NCBI RefSeq assembly: GCF_000956595.1
Contig: NZ_JYOO01000001.1
Coordinates: 1 to 64,000 of the forward strand
DNA from: Priestia aryabhattai B8W22
GTDB lineage: Bacteria; Bacillota; Bacilli; Bacillales; Bacillaceae_H
DNA: 64,000 nt
Direction: 5' to 3'
The position numbers and the translations under genes were made by a program. Every line of letters starts with the position of its first letter. Within the stretch, counting starts at the first letter, position 1. The notes below the pieces were generated by a model. That model was given only the letters and a program-made list of their open reading frames with translations. It ran no database searches and had not been told where the DNA came from. Positions 26,938 through 35,955 of this stretch are shown here, in pieces.

Positions 26938-28314
26938 CTATCCATCCTCTCTTATTACAATCTCTACAGTCGTTCCTTTTCCCATCTCGCTTGTGATTGT
27001 TATTTCTCCTCCGTGAGCTTCTACAATCTCTTTTACAATGGATAAGCCTAGTCCGTAGCCTCCGCTTTTTCTCGAGCGAGATTTCTCTACTCGATATAGC
27101 TTATCAAATATGTAAGGTAGATCTTTTTCTGGAATACCTATTCCTCGATCTTTAAGGGTTATGGTTACTAATTTAGCTGATTTTTTTACGACTACATCAA
27201 TTTTGGTCTCTTCTTTTGAATAGTTCATTGCATTATCAAGTAAATTGATAATTACTTGCTGAAATCTTTCAGGATCTAGTGAAATGTAAAGACCTTGAGG
27301 ACAGCTTATGTCCAGCTTCATCCCTTTTTCTTTTAAAGCTAAATGAAAGTTCGCGCATATGGTGTGCAAATATGCAGCTAGCTCTACTTTTTGTTTTTGA
27401 ATAAAAAATGTATGCTGATCCAGCTGCGCCAACTGAAACAAATCTTTAACTAACTGTGAAATTCTTTCTGCTTCTTCTTTCACAATAGCAAGATATTTAT
27501 CCCTTTCTTCCGGTGTATTAGAAGGCCTTCTTGCTACGTCTGCATAGCCCTTTAAATACATTAAAGGCGTTTGAAGTTCATGTGAAATGCTGCTTAAAAA
27601 TTCATTTCTCTCTTTTCGCAACCGCTGCAGCTCATTCGCTAGCGACTGAATCGACATTCCTAACTGTCCAAGTTCATCTCTTGAATGAGCGCCAAGTTTC
27701 ACAGACAAATCTCCTTGACTCAGCTTCTCTGTTGCTTTTTTCATTTTGATTAAAGGAGCCGTTATAAATTTAGACAGGGCAAAAATAGTCACAATGGAAA
27801 ATAAAACGGAAACAGCTCCCGCTACGTAAAAATGATGCTGTAGTCTCGCAATCATTTCGTGAATATCATTTGTGTTCTTGAACATATAAACCGTTCCGAA
27901 CTGCTGATGATCTTTTTTAATAGGTGATGCTGTGGCGATATAAGGTTTGCTTTTCCAGTCGCCTTGCATGATTTCACCTTTGTATGTAAGAGATTTTCCT
28001 TTCCATTTCTCTACCGATTTTCTTGCACCTTGAATTAAAGGCCTAGACGAACTGATAATTTTTCCTGTTTTATCTGTGATAACAACGTCGGTTTCTGCCT
28101 CAGATTCCATCAGTGCAACATGGTTAAGCGTAGCTGAATCATGATGCTTCTCTAATACTTCTCGGTGACTGTTTCCTCTTAGACGCAAGCTTTGCAACTC
28201 CTCTGAAATTCTTGTATTGGCAAGACCGCTATATAAATAGAAAAAGAGAGCGGCTTCAACTAGTAAAATGAACATTAAAAACAAGAGTCCAAGCTTAATA
28301 GAAAGTCTATTCAT
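26938..28314 (-). CDS. membrane sensor histidine kinase
   Basis: A 458-residue two-helix sensor kinase. TM1 is at residues about 7-29, then an extracellular domain of about 135 residues (VVITDKTGKIISSSRPLIQG resembles a Cache/PAS-like sensor), TM2 near 165-185, a HAMP domain, the phospho-accepting histidine in FLSSISHELQTPLMYLKGYAD, and a catalytic domain with INLLDNAMNYS (N box), KDRGIGIPEKDLPYIFDKLYR and SGGYGLGLSIVKEIVEAHGG (G boxes). It resembles Bacillus YkoH-type kinases. Start ATG follows AAGGGGTG. It is first in the unit with the response regulator. Signal unknown. Confidence 0.9.
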   Translation of the reverse strand: MNRLSIKLGLLFLMFILLVEAALFFYLYSGLANTRISEELQSLRLRGNSHREVLEKHHDSATLNHVALMESEAETDVVITDKTGKIISSSRPLIQGARKSVEKWKGKSLTYKGEIMQGDWKSKPYIATASPIKKDHQQFGTVYMFKNTNDIHEMIARLQHHFYVAGAVSVLFSIVTIFALSKFITAPLIKMKKATEKLSQGDLSVKLGAHSRDELGQLGMSIQSLANELQRLRKERNEFLSSISHELQTPLMYLKGYADVARRPSNTPEERDKYLAIVKEEAERISQLVKDLFQLAQLDQHTFFIQKQKVELAAYLHTICANFHLALKEKGMKLDISCPQGLYISLDPERFQQVIINLLDNAMNYSKEETKIDVVVKKSAKLVTITLKDRGIGIPEKDLPYIFDKLYRVEKSRSRKSGGYGLGLSIVKEIVEAHGGEITITSEMGKGTTVEIVIREDG

Positions 28315-28625
28315 TTATTCACACCCCTTGCTTTCATTATAGAAGTAATAATTGAAGAAACTGTGCAGAATAAAAACGCCCCCACAAAATAATTGTCTTT
28401 ATACTATGAAAAATCCCCTAATAAGAAGGTTCCTCTGTTGATACAACTGTACTGAATTAGTCAAATAAGCGTTATTCTCTGACATTTTACCATAGGTACA
28501 CGCACGTACGCAGAACAGCATTTCAATGAACAAGAAAGGGATGTGAATAATCCCTATTGACAGGCTTAAAAATAAAGGTTCTTTTAACTATCATTATTAA
28601 GTGAACTCTTTACTGTTTTTCTAAT

Positions 28626-28658
28626 AAAAAAGGTTAATTAGCAAAAGCTAATTAACCT
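28626..28658 (-). terminator. terminator of the polysaccharide synthesis gene
   Basis: Perfect arms GGTTAATTAGC / GCTAATTAACC with loop AAAA and a T-run on the minus strand. The remainder of the 28315-28625 gap shows no gene or recognisable site. Confidence 0.85.
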
Positions 28659-28675
28659 CGTTAAATAGTGCAATT

Positions 28676-31600
28676 TCACCCAGTTCTCTCAGCTGAACTG
28701 TCTCTTGTTACCTGCAAATTTCCGGAGCGTTTTAATTTGTTCCACCCTACTCTTGTTCCTTTTAATGCAGCTAAAACTGCCTTCCAAGCTACCCATAGTA
28801 ATAAGTAGCGATACACAATTCTTTGTATCACTAGAGCAATCAATGGTTTACTGCTTATTCGCTCTAATCTAAAGGCCACTAAACAAACAAGAAAATCAAC
28901 AATAAAGTAGCACCCATATAGAAGAACCGAATGTTTAACATCTCCAGTACATAGCCTCAAAACAAATAAAAGGTCTAAAAATGGTGCAAATAAAGGAAAA
29001 ATGAATTGAAACAGCAGCATATTAGGAAGAGCCATAAAACCTAATGCTTTATGCTTGCGCCCTCCAAAAGCTCTTTTGTGCTTCCACAAGCACTGTAAAG
29101 TTCCAAAGTTCCAGCGATGGCGCTGTTTGAGAAAATCTTTCCGCTTTTCTGGTGCTTCTGTATATGCACTTGCTTTCTCTTCAATTGAAATTTTATAACC
29201 GCTGCGCAATATACGCAGAGACATGTCTGTATCTTCAGCTAATGTATCGGCCGTAAAATATCCTAATTCTTGAACAAGTTTTTTTCGCCATGCTCCTATT
29301 GCGCCTGGAACCACCGTCACGCAATTAAGCATGGAAAAAGCACGTTTCTCTAAATTAAAACCTGACACATATTCAATATGCTGCCATGTTGTTAATAAAT
29401 TACGGACATTACCTACTTTAATGTTCCCCGATACCGCTCCTACTTTTTCATCGTTAAAGTGTCTCACCATAAGTGATATAGCTTCAGGTGAAATAATGGT
29501 ATCGGCATCAATTGATACAATGATGTCTCCTTCTGCTTTTTGGATACCCAAATTGATCGCCGCAGCTTTTCCTCCATTTTTCTTTCGAAGAAGATGAAAC
29601 TTGTCATTGTCTCTGAAATCTTCAGTAACAGCCTTTGATGTGCCATCTGTTGACCCATCATCAACCATAATAATCTCAAGATTTTGATATGAACTCTTCA
29701 ACACCGACTTGATCGTCCTGCTTATCACATTCTCTTCGTTGTATGCAGCGATGACTACGCTGACTAAAGGCTGATATGAAGCATCAAAATGCAGTTTATC
29801 AGCTTTTCTTTTATGTTTAAGCGCGAGATAAAAGACAATAAGCAAACGCAGTGTAAATACAATTAATGTTCCATAAAACAGAACGAAAAAAACAGTATGC
29901 AGCGCAGCAATATTCGCTAGAATCAATTTGATGTTTTGAATAATCGGATTCTCTGCTTTTAAAACGGCGGGCATTGTACTTTCCCTGCTTTTATTCGTCA
30001 AATCCCCTGCTGTTACAAATGTATACCCTCGTGCCTGCAGCTTTTCAATGATTTGAGGCAGTGCTTCTACTGTTGCTTCTCGGTTTCCTCCTCCATCATG
30101 AAGTAAGATAATATCACCGTTCTCTGCTTGCTTCATCACACGGTTTACAATTTCTTTACTATTTTTAGCTTTCCAGTCACTCGAATCAATATCGTAGTTA
30201 ACAGTTATATATCCCATCTTCGTCGTATCCGCCATTTTTTGAAATGAAGCTGGGTCATATACCGTTTCATCATAACCATTATAAGTGTTTTGATTATCTC
30301 CATACGGAGGCCGATATAAAATAGATGAATGACCAGTGATCCCTTGAATGATTCGTTCTGTTGCATTTACTTCATACTTTAGCTGATTTTTAGAAATATT
30401 GATTGTATTTGGATGGGAAAATGTATGATTTCCAATTTCATGACCATCTTTATATACTTCTTTAACAATATCTTGATGAAATACTGCATTTTCACCAATC
30501 ATAAAGAAAGTAGCTTTTACATCATGGGCTTTTAAAATTTTTAAAATTTTCTCTGTGTATTCAGGATCTGGCCCATCATCAAATGTTAAAACAATTTCTT
30601 TGTTAAATATTTTGCTTAGCCGTTCAATCTCAGGAGCTTGCGGCATTGCTGTGTACTCTTCCTCTGAAATAAATCCTTTCGAATCAAAAGCAAAACGTCT
30701 TTCTCCTGGAGAAGCCTCTGTTTTTGCATGAAGTATGCTTCCTTCTCCATAATTGTAAGCAATTTCTCCATTTTTAACAGTCTGAATCTCACTTACTTTA
30801 TGTCCTTTTACTACATCCCATACAGACGGGTCTTCCGTTCCCAGTCTCCATAAAGCAACTCCTTTGGCACCGCTTGATGAAGCAGCTTTCCACTGATTAT
30901 AAAATGTCACGCTGTCCAAAAACCATAGCTCATGCGTACCCGTTCCGTCTTTATAATTTACATACGGCGTTTTGCTTTTATCATCCCACTCTACATTCAA
31001 GTGAGCTTTTTGAGCCATTCGCATGACGTCTTCAAATGATACGACTTTTCCTCCTTGCTTGCTCTTTTCATCCCAGTCATATCCATAGTTTCCAAGACTA
31101 ACAATCATCTTATCTTTTAACGATTTTGATAAATTGTTTTGATACCAAGAAAATGAAGCAATAGGACCCGGGCTTTGAAAGTGCTCGTCGTACATCATTA
31201 AAATCATACGGTCATTATACTGTTCTAAACGGCTATAATCGAATGCTTTATTAGCTGGAGGCACATCCATAGTTACCATTAACCCATCTTCATGGAAGGC
31301 TGTATAAAGTTTCTTCATAAAGTCTGTTAGTAACTCTCTGTCGCTGCTTTTGATATTTTCAAAATCTATATTTATCCCATCATATCCATTTTCTTTAATT
31401 TGACGATGTAAATTATGTATAAGTTTGGATTGTTCCTGAGGAGATTGCAGCAAGCGGTGAACCGTTTGTTCATCCCATTTTCCATTCGACTCATTTGTCA
31501 GCAACGGTAAAACCTTTGTATGATGCTTTTTAGCAAAATCTCCGATATCTTTTTGAACACTGCTTTTTAATTCTAAGTTCGAATTTAATGAAAACCATTG

Positions 31601-32035
31601 AGGTACAAGAACATCAATTTGGTCAATATTATTTTTTAATGAACGTTCACTATTTTTATCCCAATTAACATAGAACGCATAAAAATCTTCTTTGTTCACA
31701 ATCCGGTTTTCTAAAAACTTTTTATGGGACTCATCTTCTGAAAAAGAAGAGAGCCGGCCGCTATCGTTATCGGATGGATAAATAGTCGAAAATTCATTCT
31801 TTTCTTCAGTCCCCCATGTTGGCAAGACCGGATTAAAGTGAAGGCTTAAGCCTGAAACGAAAGCTGAAAAAAGAGTAAAAATGATTACGAGTATAAATAG
31901 ACTTATAATAATATGCCATCGTTTTAGAGAACTAGTCTCAAAAATGAATTTTTTCTTACTTTTGTCCGTGTGCGAACCAGCCGTCTTCTCGCCTCGCCTG
32001 TTCTTTTTGGTGAATCGTGTTGTTTGCACATCCAT
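28676..32035 (-). CDS. trifunctional GH18-like / CE4 deacetylase / GT2 glycosyltransferase membrane protein
   Basis: An 1119-residue protein joining three carbohydrate-active domains. An N-terminal membrane helix (about 40-65) leads to an extracellular GH18-like domain (about 110-410) with the motif DGINIDFE at 219-226. A NodB/CE4 polysaccharide deacetylase domain follows (about 478-675) with TFDDGPDPEYT (485-495) and HTFSHP (537-542), the metal-binding residues. After membrane helices near 700-740 comes a cytoplasmic processive GT2 domain with VVIAAYNE, DDGST (792-796), DADT (843-846), EDTD (935-938) and QRHRW (971-975), then further helices. It probably makes, exports and trims or deacetylates a beta-linked amino-sugar polymer such as PNAG or a chitin-like chain. 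The polymer is not determined. Confidence 0.88.
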   Translation of the reverse strand: MDVQTTRFTKKNRRGEKTAGSHTDKSKKKFIFETSSLKRWHIIISLFILVIIFTLFSAFVSGLSLHFNPVLPTWGTEEKNEFSTIYPSDNDSGRLSSFSEDESHKKFLENRIVNKEDFYAFYVNWDKNSERSLKNNIDQIDVLVPQWFSLNSNLELKSSVQKDIGDFAKKHHTKVLPLLTNESNGKWDEQTVHRLLQSPQEQSKLIHNLHRQIKENGYDGINIDFENIKSSDRELLTDFMKKLYTAFHEDGLMVTMDVPPANKAFDYSRLEQYNDRMILMMYDEHFQSPGPIASFSWYQNNLSKSLKDKMIVSLGNYGYDWDEKSKQGGKVVSFEDVMRMAQKAHLNVEWDDKSKTPYVNYKDGTGTHELWFLDSVTFYNQWKAASSSGAKGVALWRLGTEDPSVWDVVKGHKVSEIQTVKNGEIAYNYGEGSILHAKTEASPGERRFAFDSKGFISEEEYTAMPQAPEIERLSKIFNKEIVLTFDDGPDPEYTEKILKILKAHDVKATFFMIGENAVFHQDIVKEVYKDGHEIGNHTFSHPNTINISKNQLKYEVNATERIIQGITGHSSILYRPPYGDNQNTYNGYDETVYDPASFQKMADTTKMGYITVNYDIDSSDWKAKNSKEIVNRVMKQAENGDIILLHDGGGNREATVEALPQIIEKLQARGYTFVTAGDLTNKSRESTMPAVLKAENPIIQNIKLILANIAALHTVFFVLFYGTLIVFTLRLLIVFYLALKHKRKADKLHFDASYQPLVSVVIAAYNEENVISRTIKSVLKSSYQNLEIIMVDDGSTDGTSKAVTEDFRDNDKFHLLRKKNGGKAAAINLGIQKAEGDIIVSIDADTIISPEAISLMVRHFNDEKVGAVSGNIKVGNVRNLLTTWQHIEYVSGFNLEKRAFSMLNCVTVVPGAIGAWRKKLVQELGYFTADTLAEDTDMSLRILRSGYKISIEEKASAYTEAPEKRKDFLKQRHRWNFGTLQCLWKHKRAFGGRKHKALGFMALPNMLLFQFIFPLFAPFLDLLFVLRLCTGDVKHSVLLYGCYFIVDFLVCLVAFRLERISSKPLIALVIQRIVYRYLLLWVAWKAVLAALKGTRVGWNKLKRSGNLQVTRDSSAERTG

Positions 32036-32520
32036 ACCTGCTTTCTATCCTTTTTAGCTATGATGTAAAGGAAAAAACGTTTCTACCTCTGTTTTTATAT
32101 CCTCTATGTATGTTTATCACTTTCTCTACACTTTTTATTTTGCTAGTAGAAAAAAGTGTAGAGATCGCGTTGTTTTTGTAAAAAGTCATATACTCAAAAG
32201 AGCGAAAACTTTTATACCCCTGTGCGTCTGACACTATAAGTTTTTCTGCAAACAAAAGGATAACAGAAGTAAATGAAGCGGTATATATGCTAATTTATCG
32301 AATTTAGAGATAACTTATGGAAGTGTAAGGCTTTACAGCTATACCATCTTCTAGGTCTTATCTCGTCTGATTAGTTATTTAGACATGTATTTTTTCATTT
32401 TCTTAAAGCTTTCCAATAAAAGTAGTGTATTACGTGGAGACCTCCTGCGCTTTTACCATATTAAAAATTCCTAACCAGCTAAAGCACCAGACGATTTAAA
32501 GGCGACACAGATTAACTCAA
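32036..32520. other. 485-bp intergenic region
   Basis: AT-rich DNA between the GT2 fusion gene and the UspA terminator. I see no convincing gene, RNA or repeat in it. A 65-codon open frame at 32058-32255 has no ribosome site or recognisable features. Confidence 0.5.
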
Positions 32521-32560
32521 AATAAAAAGCATGTTCTCCAAGGAGAACATGCTTTTTATT
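32521..32560 (-). terminator. terminator of the UspA gene
   Basis: Near-perfect 40-bp palindrome (AAAAAGCATGTTCTCC / GGAGAACATGCTTTTT around AA), overlapping the UspA stop codon. Confidence 0.9.
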
Positions 32561-32975
32561 TAATAATGATAACAGGACATTCTGCGGATTGAGCAACTTC
32601 GTGACTTACACTTCCTAAAAATGTCTCTTTAACAAAGCCCTTTCCTCGGCTTCCTATTACAATGACGTCTTGTTGATTATCACGTGCATATTCGATAATT
32701 TTCTTTGAAGCGGTGCCTTCTAAACCATATGCCTCGTATGGAATACCTGATTGAGTTAAATGATTGTGAGCTTCAGATAAAATATCGCGATTTTCTTCTT
32801 CTATCAGTGCGTCTAAGTCAACGCTAAAAACAGGCTGCTGCAAGTGAATTCTTTCCTTAATATGTACAATTGTCAGCTTATTAGCATTTACGCTTTTAGC
32901 TAGTTTACTTGCATGTTGAAGAGCACGAATGGAAGGTGCGGAACCATCAAAGGCGACTAAGATTTTGTTATACAT
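32556..32975 (-). CDS. universal stress protein, UspA family
   Basis: A 139-residue Rossmann-like alpha/beta protein. It starts YNKILVAFDGSAPSIRALQHA and carries the nucleotide-binding pattern VIVIGSRGKGFVKETFLGSVSHEVAQSAECPVIII (G-x2-G-x9-G-S), typical of ATP-binding UspA members. Role in stress physiology is generic; no partner gene adjoins it. Start ATG follows GAGGG at eight bases. Confidence 0.9.
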   Translation of the reverse strand: MYNKILVAFDGSAPSIRALQHASKLAKSVNANKLTIVHIKERIHLQQPVFSVDLDALIEEENRDILSEAHNHLTQSGIPYEAYGLEGTASKKIIEYARDNQQDVIVIGSRGKGFVKETFLGSVSHEVAQSAECPVIIIK

Positions 32976-33149
32976 ATAAAGAACCCTCTCTCTGTTTGTT
33001 CTTTCGTGATGTACTACTATCTAGGTGCTGTAGATGATAAAGCAAAAAATAATAAAGTAAGAGACTTCTTGATTTTTGCTTTATCATCCATACTATACTT
33101 TTACCGCTTTCAGAAAAAACAAAACATTTATCCGTTTTTTTCCATATAA

Positions 33150-33180
33150 AAAGCCTTTGCTCACTAGAAGCAAAGGCTGA
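33150..33180 (-). terminator. terminator of the IDEAL-domain gene
   Basis: Arms AGCCTTTGCT / AGCAAAGGCT with a seven-base loop and a T-run on the minus strand. Confidence 0.8.
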
Positions 33181-33201
33181 TTGTTTATGTTAGTAGGTTA
33201 T

Positions 33202-33399
33202 TTAACAAACTTCTTTTAACTCTTCAGTTAAACGTAAAAAAGTTTCTTTATCTCTTTTTTCTAACGACTGATCGATTTGCAGTAAAAGCTGTGCTTTTTT
33301 AAAGTCACGAAGAGATTTGTTTAGCACTAGTTGAGCTGCTGTCGCGTCTGATACTTTTACTTCTTCTCGTGTCATTTTGCGGGACGTATAGTTTTCCAT
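33202..33399 (-). CDS. IDEAL-domain small protein
   Basis: A 65-residue protein ending with QIDQSLEKRDKETFLRLTEE, the short IDEAL domain found in Bacillaceae proteins such as YpiB, YozD and ComK. The N-terminal half is charged and helical. IDEAL segments are thought to mediate protein-protein contact or turnover, but the function of this protein is unknown. Start ATG follows GAGGAG. It has its own terminator, so it is a single-gene unit. Confidence 0.75.
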   Translation of the reverse strand: MENYTSRKMTREEVKVSDATAAQLVLNKSLRDFKKAQLLLQIDQSLEKRDKETFLRLTEELKEVC

Positions 33400-33500
33400 T
33401 ACAAGTCAACTCCTCATCCTTTTCGCTATTATATAAGAAATCATATAATTATTCAAATATTTTTTCTTATTTTTCATTTTAAATTTGACCCCCAAAAACC

Positions 33501-33846
33501 GAGATTAAGACATAACGAAATCAATTCGATCTAAAGACAAACAAATTGGATACATGAGCTGAACCGCTTATGACACCGCTGTTGATTTCCGTGCAAGGCT
33601 TCGCTTTCCGCAGGCGGCCGCTGAGCCTCCTCGTCGCTTGCGCTTCTGCGGGGTCTCACCTGTTCCGCTTTTCCCGCAGGAGTCTTCGCCTTGCCCTCCA
33701 ATCAACCTCTAGAAGCACCTACCCACATAAACGAAACCTACGTTCACCACAATAACAAAAAAATCCGAACGAGTTGGATCCTTTCTCAAGAATCTCGATT
33801 CATCGTTCGGATTTTCTTTCAACTAAAATACTTTTGTTTCAGCCTC
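33501..33846 (+). repeat. dispersed structured repeat, copy 3 (full length)
   Basis: Left end GAGATTAAGACATAACG, right end TTGTTTCAGCCTC. The core keeps GTTGATT / AATCAAC, GCAAGGC / GCCTTGC and CTTCTGCGGG / CCCGCAGGAG as nested arms. The 3' hairpin has AAATCCGAACGA / TCGTTCGGATTT arms, a different sequence from other copies. It ends seven bases from the stop of the CoA-transferase gene, and accounts for most of the 33400-33852 gap. Confidence 0.9.
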
Positions 33847-33852
33847 TTATTA

Positions 33853-35349
33853 TCACAACCACTTTGGGCGTGAAGAACCTCGAGGAACGAGAACCGTCTT
33901 ATATTCCCCTGGGGTTTCTGACATTTCAATTTGTTCTGTAAGCCCTTGATACAATCCTAAAGGTGTTTGGGCTGTAAAGAGATCCGGTGCAATGTACTCA
34001 TGCTTCTCTGACGAACCAGCTGTTTGATGAGCGTATGTTTTGTCATAGATGCCCATTGATAAAATCCATAAAGATACGCGATTTAGTGATACACGCACGC
34101 GGTAGCTGCCTCCTTCTTTTGCTCTTCTTTCCAGTGCCATTAAAGCACCGACTTCAAGCAGCCAAGAAACCGCATAATCGTTTACCACTACAATAGGAGG
34201 CAGCTTAGGATTTTCTGGCGACCCTTCTAATGCCATGACTCCCGTTACACTTCCCGCTGTTTGATCAAATCCATTTCTTTTCGCCCAATTTCCTTGCGTT
34301 CCGTGCAGGTTAACGGTGCAGTGGATGATGCCTGGTTTTAGTTCCGCACACTCTTCAGCTGTTAGACCGTATCTCTCTAGAAATCCGTATCGGCGGTTCG
34401 CAAAAAAGATATCGGCTCCTTTTAGAAGTTCAACCATTTTTTCTTTTCCTTCTTTTTCACCGATATCCAGCGTTGAAGAGCGCATACCGACATTAGACGT
34501 AGCATAGATCGTATCATGCTCCCAATCGGTTGGCTTCCAAATATTTAAGACATCGGCACCGTGTAAGGCGAGAGCCCGACCAAATCCTGCTCCTGCAATA
34601 ACATGACCAAGACCTAATGCTCGAATACCGTCTAGCGGCGTTTTAGGATTCTTTGAAAAAGGAATCGGCTCACTTTCGCCAATCTTTTCAATTTCAATTA
34701 AAGGAAGCTGTGCTATTTCTTCATACACGGATTCTTTCATAAACTCTTCAATTGTCCGCACAACAGGCATGATAACTCCTCGCTCCGCTGCGGCTTTTTC
34801 TAATTCTTCTGCATTCCATCCGCGAATTGCTTTTGCCACTGCCTCAGGGTCTTCTATACAATTTAATAGCTTGAGCGTTTCATGCTTAGAGCGTGGATAT
34901 GGATTCAGCGGCATCACCCATTTGTCATCTTTTGTTTGATAAAAGTGAAAGCCTAATGGGTTATATGGATCATTTGCTTTACTTGGTGCGTACCCGTTAA
35001 GCTTTTCCCATTTTTTATCGTAAAAAGGTGATAATCTTCGGATAGCTTTTCGCAAATCCATATGAATATCTTGACCTTTTCCTCCGCGTATTCTCCAAAC
35101 TTTTGAGACAGCTACTGATTTAGCAACTAGTGCAATAGCTGCTGCTGAGGCAAGGCGCAGCGTACTAGGAACAATCGGATCTTCTCCGTAAAACGTAATG
35201 TTTCCTCCGCTGTCTTTTGCTGATAAGCCGACTCCTTGAAGCACATTTTCCAACTCTTGATAGATATCAAAATCACTATTATCCGTTAAACGATTTTCAT
35301 TTACTTTCACAATAGAATTTGTTAGCTGACCTTTCGTAATGTTGCTCAC
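33853..35349 (-). CDS. CoA-transferase family III (CaiB/BaiF) protein
   Basis: A 498-residue protein of the CaiB/BaiF CoA-transferase family. The second half shows the family layout: GIRALGLGHVIAGAGFGRALALHGADVLNI, then DIGEKEGKEKMVELLKGADIFFANRR (DL-x-K-like segment), LKPGIIHCTVNLHGTQG and GFDQTAGSVTGVMALEG. These enzymes move CoA between carboxylic acids such as oxalate, carnitine or succinyl derivatives. The N-terminal 200 residues are unusual for the family and may be a second partial CoA-transferase-like half. The GTG start at 35349 follows AAGGGA. No acyl-CoA partner genes adjoin it, so the substrate is unknown. Confidence 0.8.
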   Translation of the reverse strand: MSNITKGQLTNSIVKVNENRLTDNSDFDIYQELENVLQGVGLSAKDSGGNITFYGEDPIVPSTLRLASAAAIALVAKSVAVSKVWRIRGGKGQDIHMDLRKAIRRLSPFYDKKWEKLNGYAPSKANDPYNPLGFHFYQTKDDKWVMPLNPYPRSKHETLKLLNCIEDPEAVAKAIRGWNAEELEKAAAERGVIMPVVRTIEEFMKESVYEEIAQLPLIEIEKIGESEPIPFSKNPKTPLDGIRALGLGHVIAGAGFGRALALHGADVLNIWKPTDWEHDTIYATSNVGMRSSTLDIGEKEGKEKMVELLKGADIFFANRRYGFLERYGLTAEECAELKPGIIHCTVNLHGTQGNWAKRNGFDQTAGSVTGVMALEGSPENPKLPPIVVVNDYAVSWLLEVGALMALERRAKEGGSYRVRVSLNRVSLWILSMGIYDKTYAHQTAGSSEKHEYIAPDLFTAQTPLGLYQGLTEQIEMSETPGEYKTVLVPRGSSRPKWL

Positions 35350-35527
35350 GTACAGTCCCTTCTTTCCTAATATAATTACCTCATTATGTCCCTGCTTGCT
35401 GAAGTTATGCCCTCATCGAGTTAAATCAAAACACTTTAAATATAACCTTTACGTTAACGTTAATATTATCTTAAACCGAATGTATCATATATCGCTTATG
35501 CGAACAAATAATTTGTTTCATAGACAA

Positions 35528-35567
35528 ACAAAAGCGCTTTATGCTTTTGTACATAAAACGCTTTTGT
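35528..35567. terminator. terminator downstream of DUF2164
   Basis: Arms ACAAAAGCGCTTTATG / CATAAAACGCTTTTGT with one mismatch, between the DUF2164 stop and the CoA-transferase start. Confidence 0.7.
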
Positions 35568-35592
35568 CCTACTTCATATTTTCTTTTTTGAA

Positions 35593-35838
35593 CTACTTTT
35601 CGATTGGTTTTTTTAATGCATGTAAATTTTCTTCCGCAGAAAGCATGACCTGGTTCATAATATCTTCTGCATCTTTAATGGCTTGGTTATAAAAGTGAGG
35701 GCCGATATGTTCTTTAATAAACTCTAATACATTTTCTGCTGCAAATTCACTGATTTCTTCATCTCGTTCGTTATAAAAAAACGTTTGAATTTCATTCAGC
35801 ATTTTATCTTTGTCTTCTTTTGAAAAATTAATAAACAT
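35593..35838 (-). CDS. DUF2164-family small protein
   Basis: An 81-residue cytoplasmic protein matching the DUF2164 pattern: NFSKEDKDKMLNEIQTFFYNERDEEISEFAAENVLEFIKEHIGPHFYNQAI. It is largely helical with a conserved acidic pair (DEEI) and a GPHFYNQA motif. Function unknown. Start ATG follows GAGGAG at eight bases; monocistronic. Confidence 0.8.
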   Translation of the reverse strand: MFINFSKEDKDKMLNEIQTFFYNERDEEISEFAAENVLEFIKEHIGPHFYNQAIKDAEDIMNQVMLSAEENLHALKKPIEK

Positions 35839-35955
35839 AACTAAAACTCCTCTTTACATTGATATCTGTCTACCTGACATCATAGCAAGAGGAGCTGAGA
35901 AAATGCAGTCTTTTTTTCTTGTTGTTTTTGTGTACAGTGTTTATGCTAATTTGAA

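Noticed and set aside
32058-32255. 65-codon open frame upstream of the GT2 fusion gene
   Set aside because: No ribosome site, no conserved-looking features, lies in a probable promoter region.
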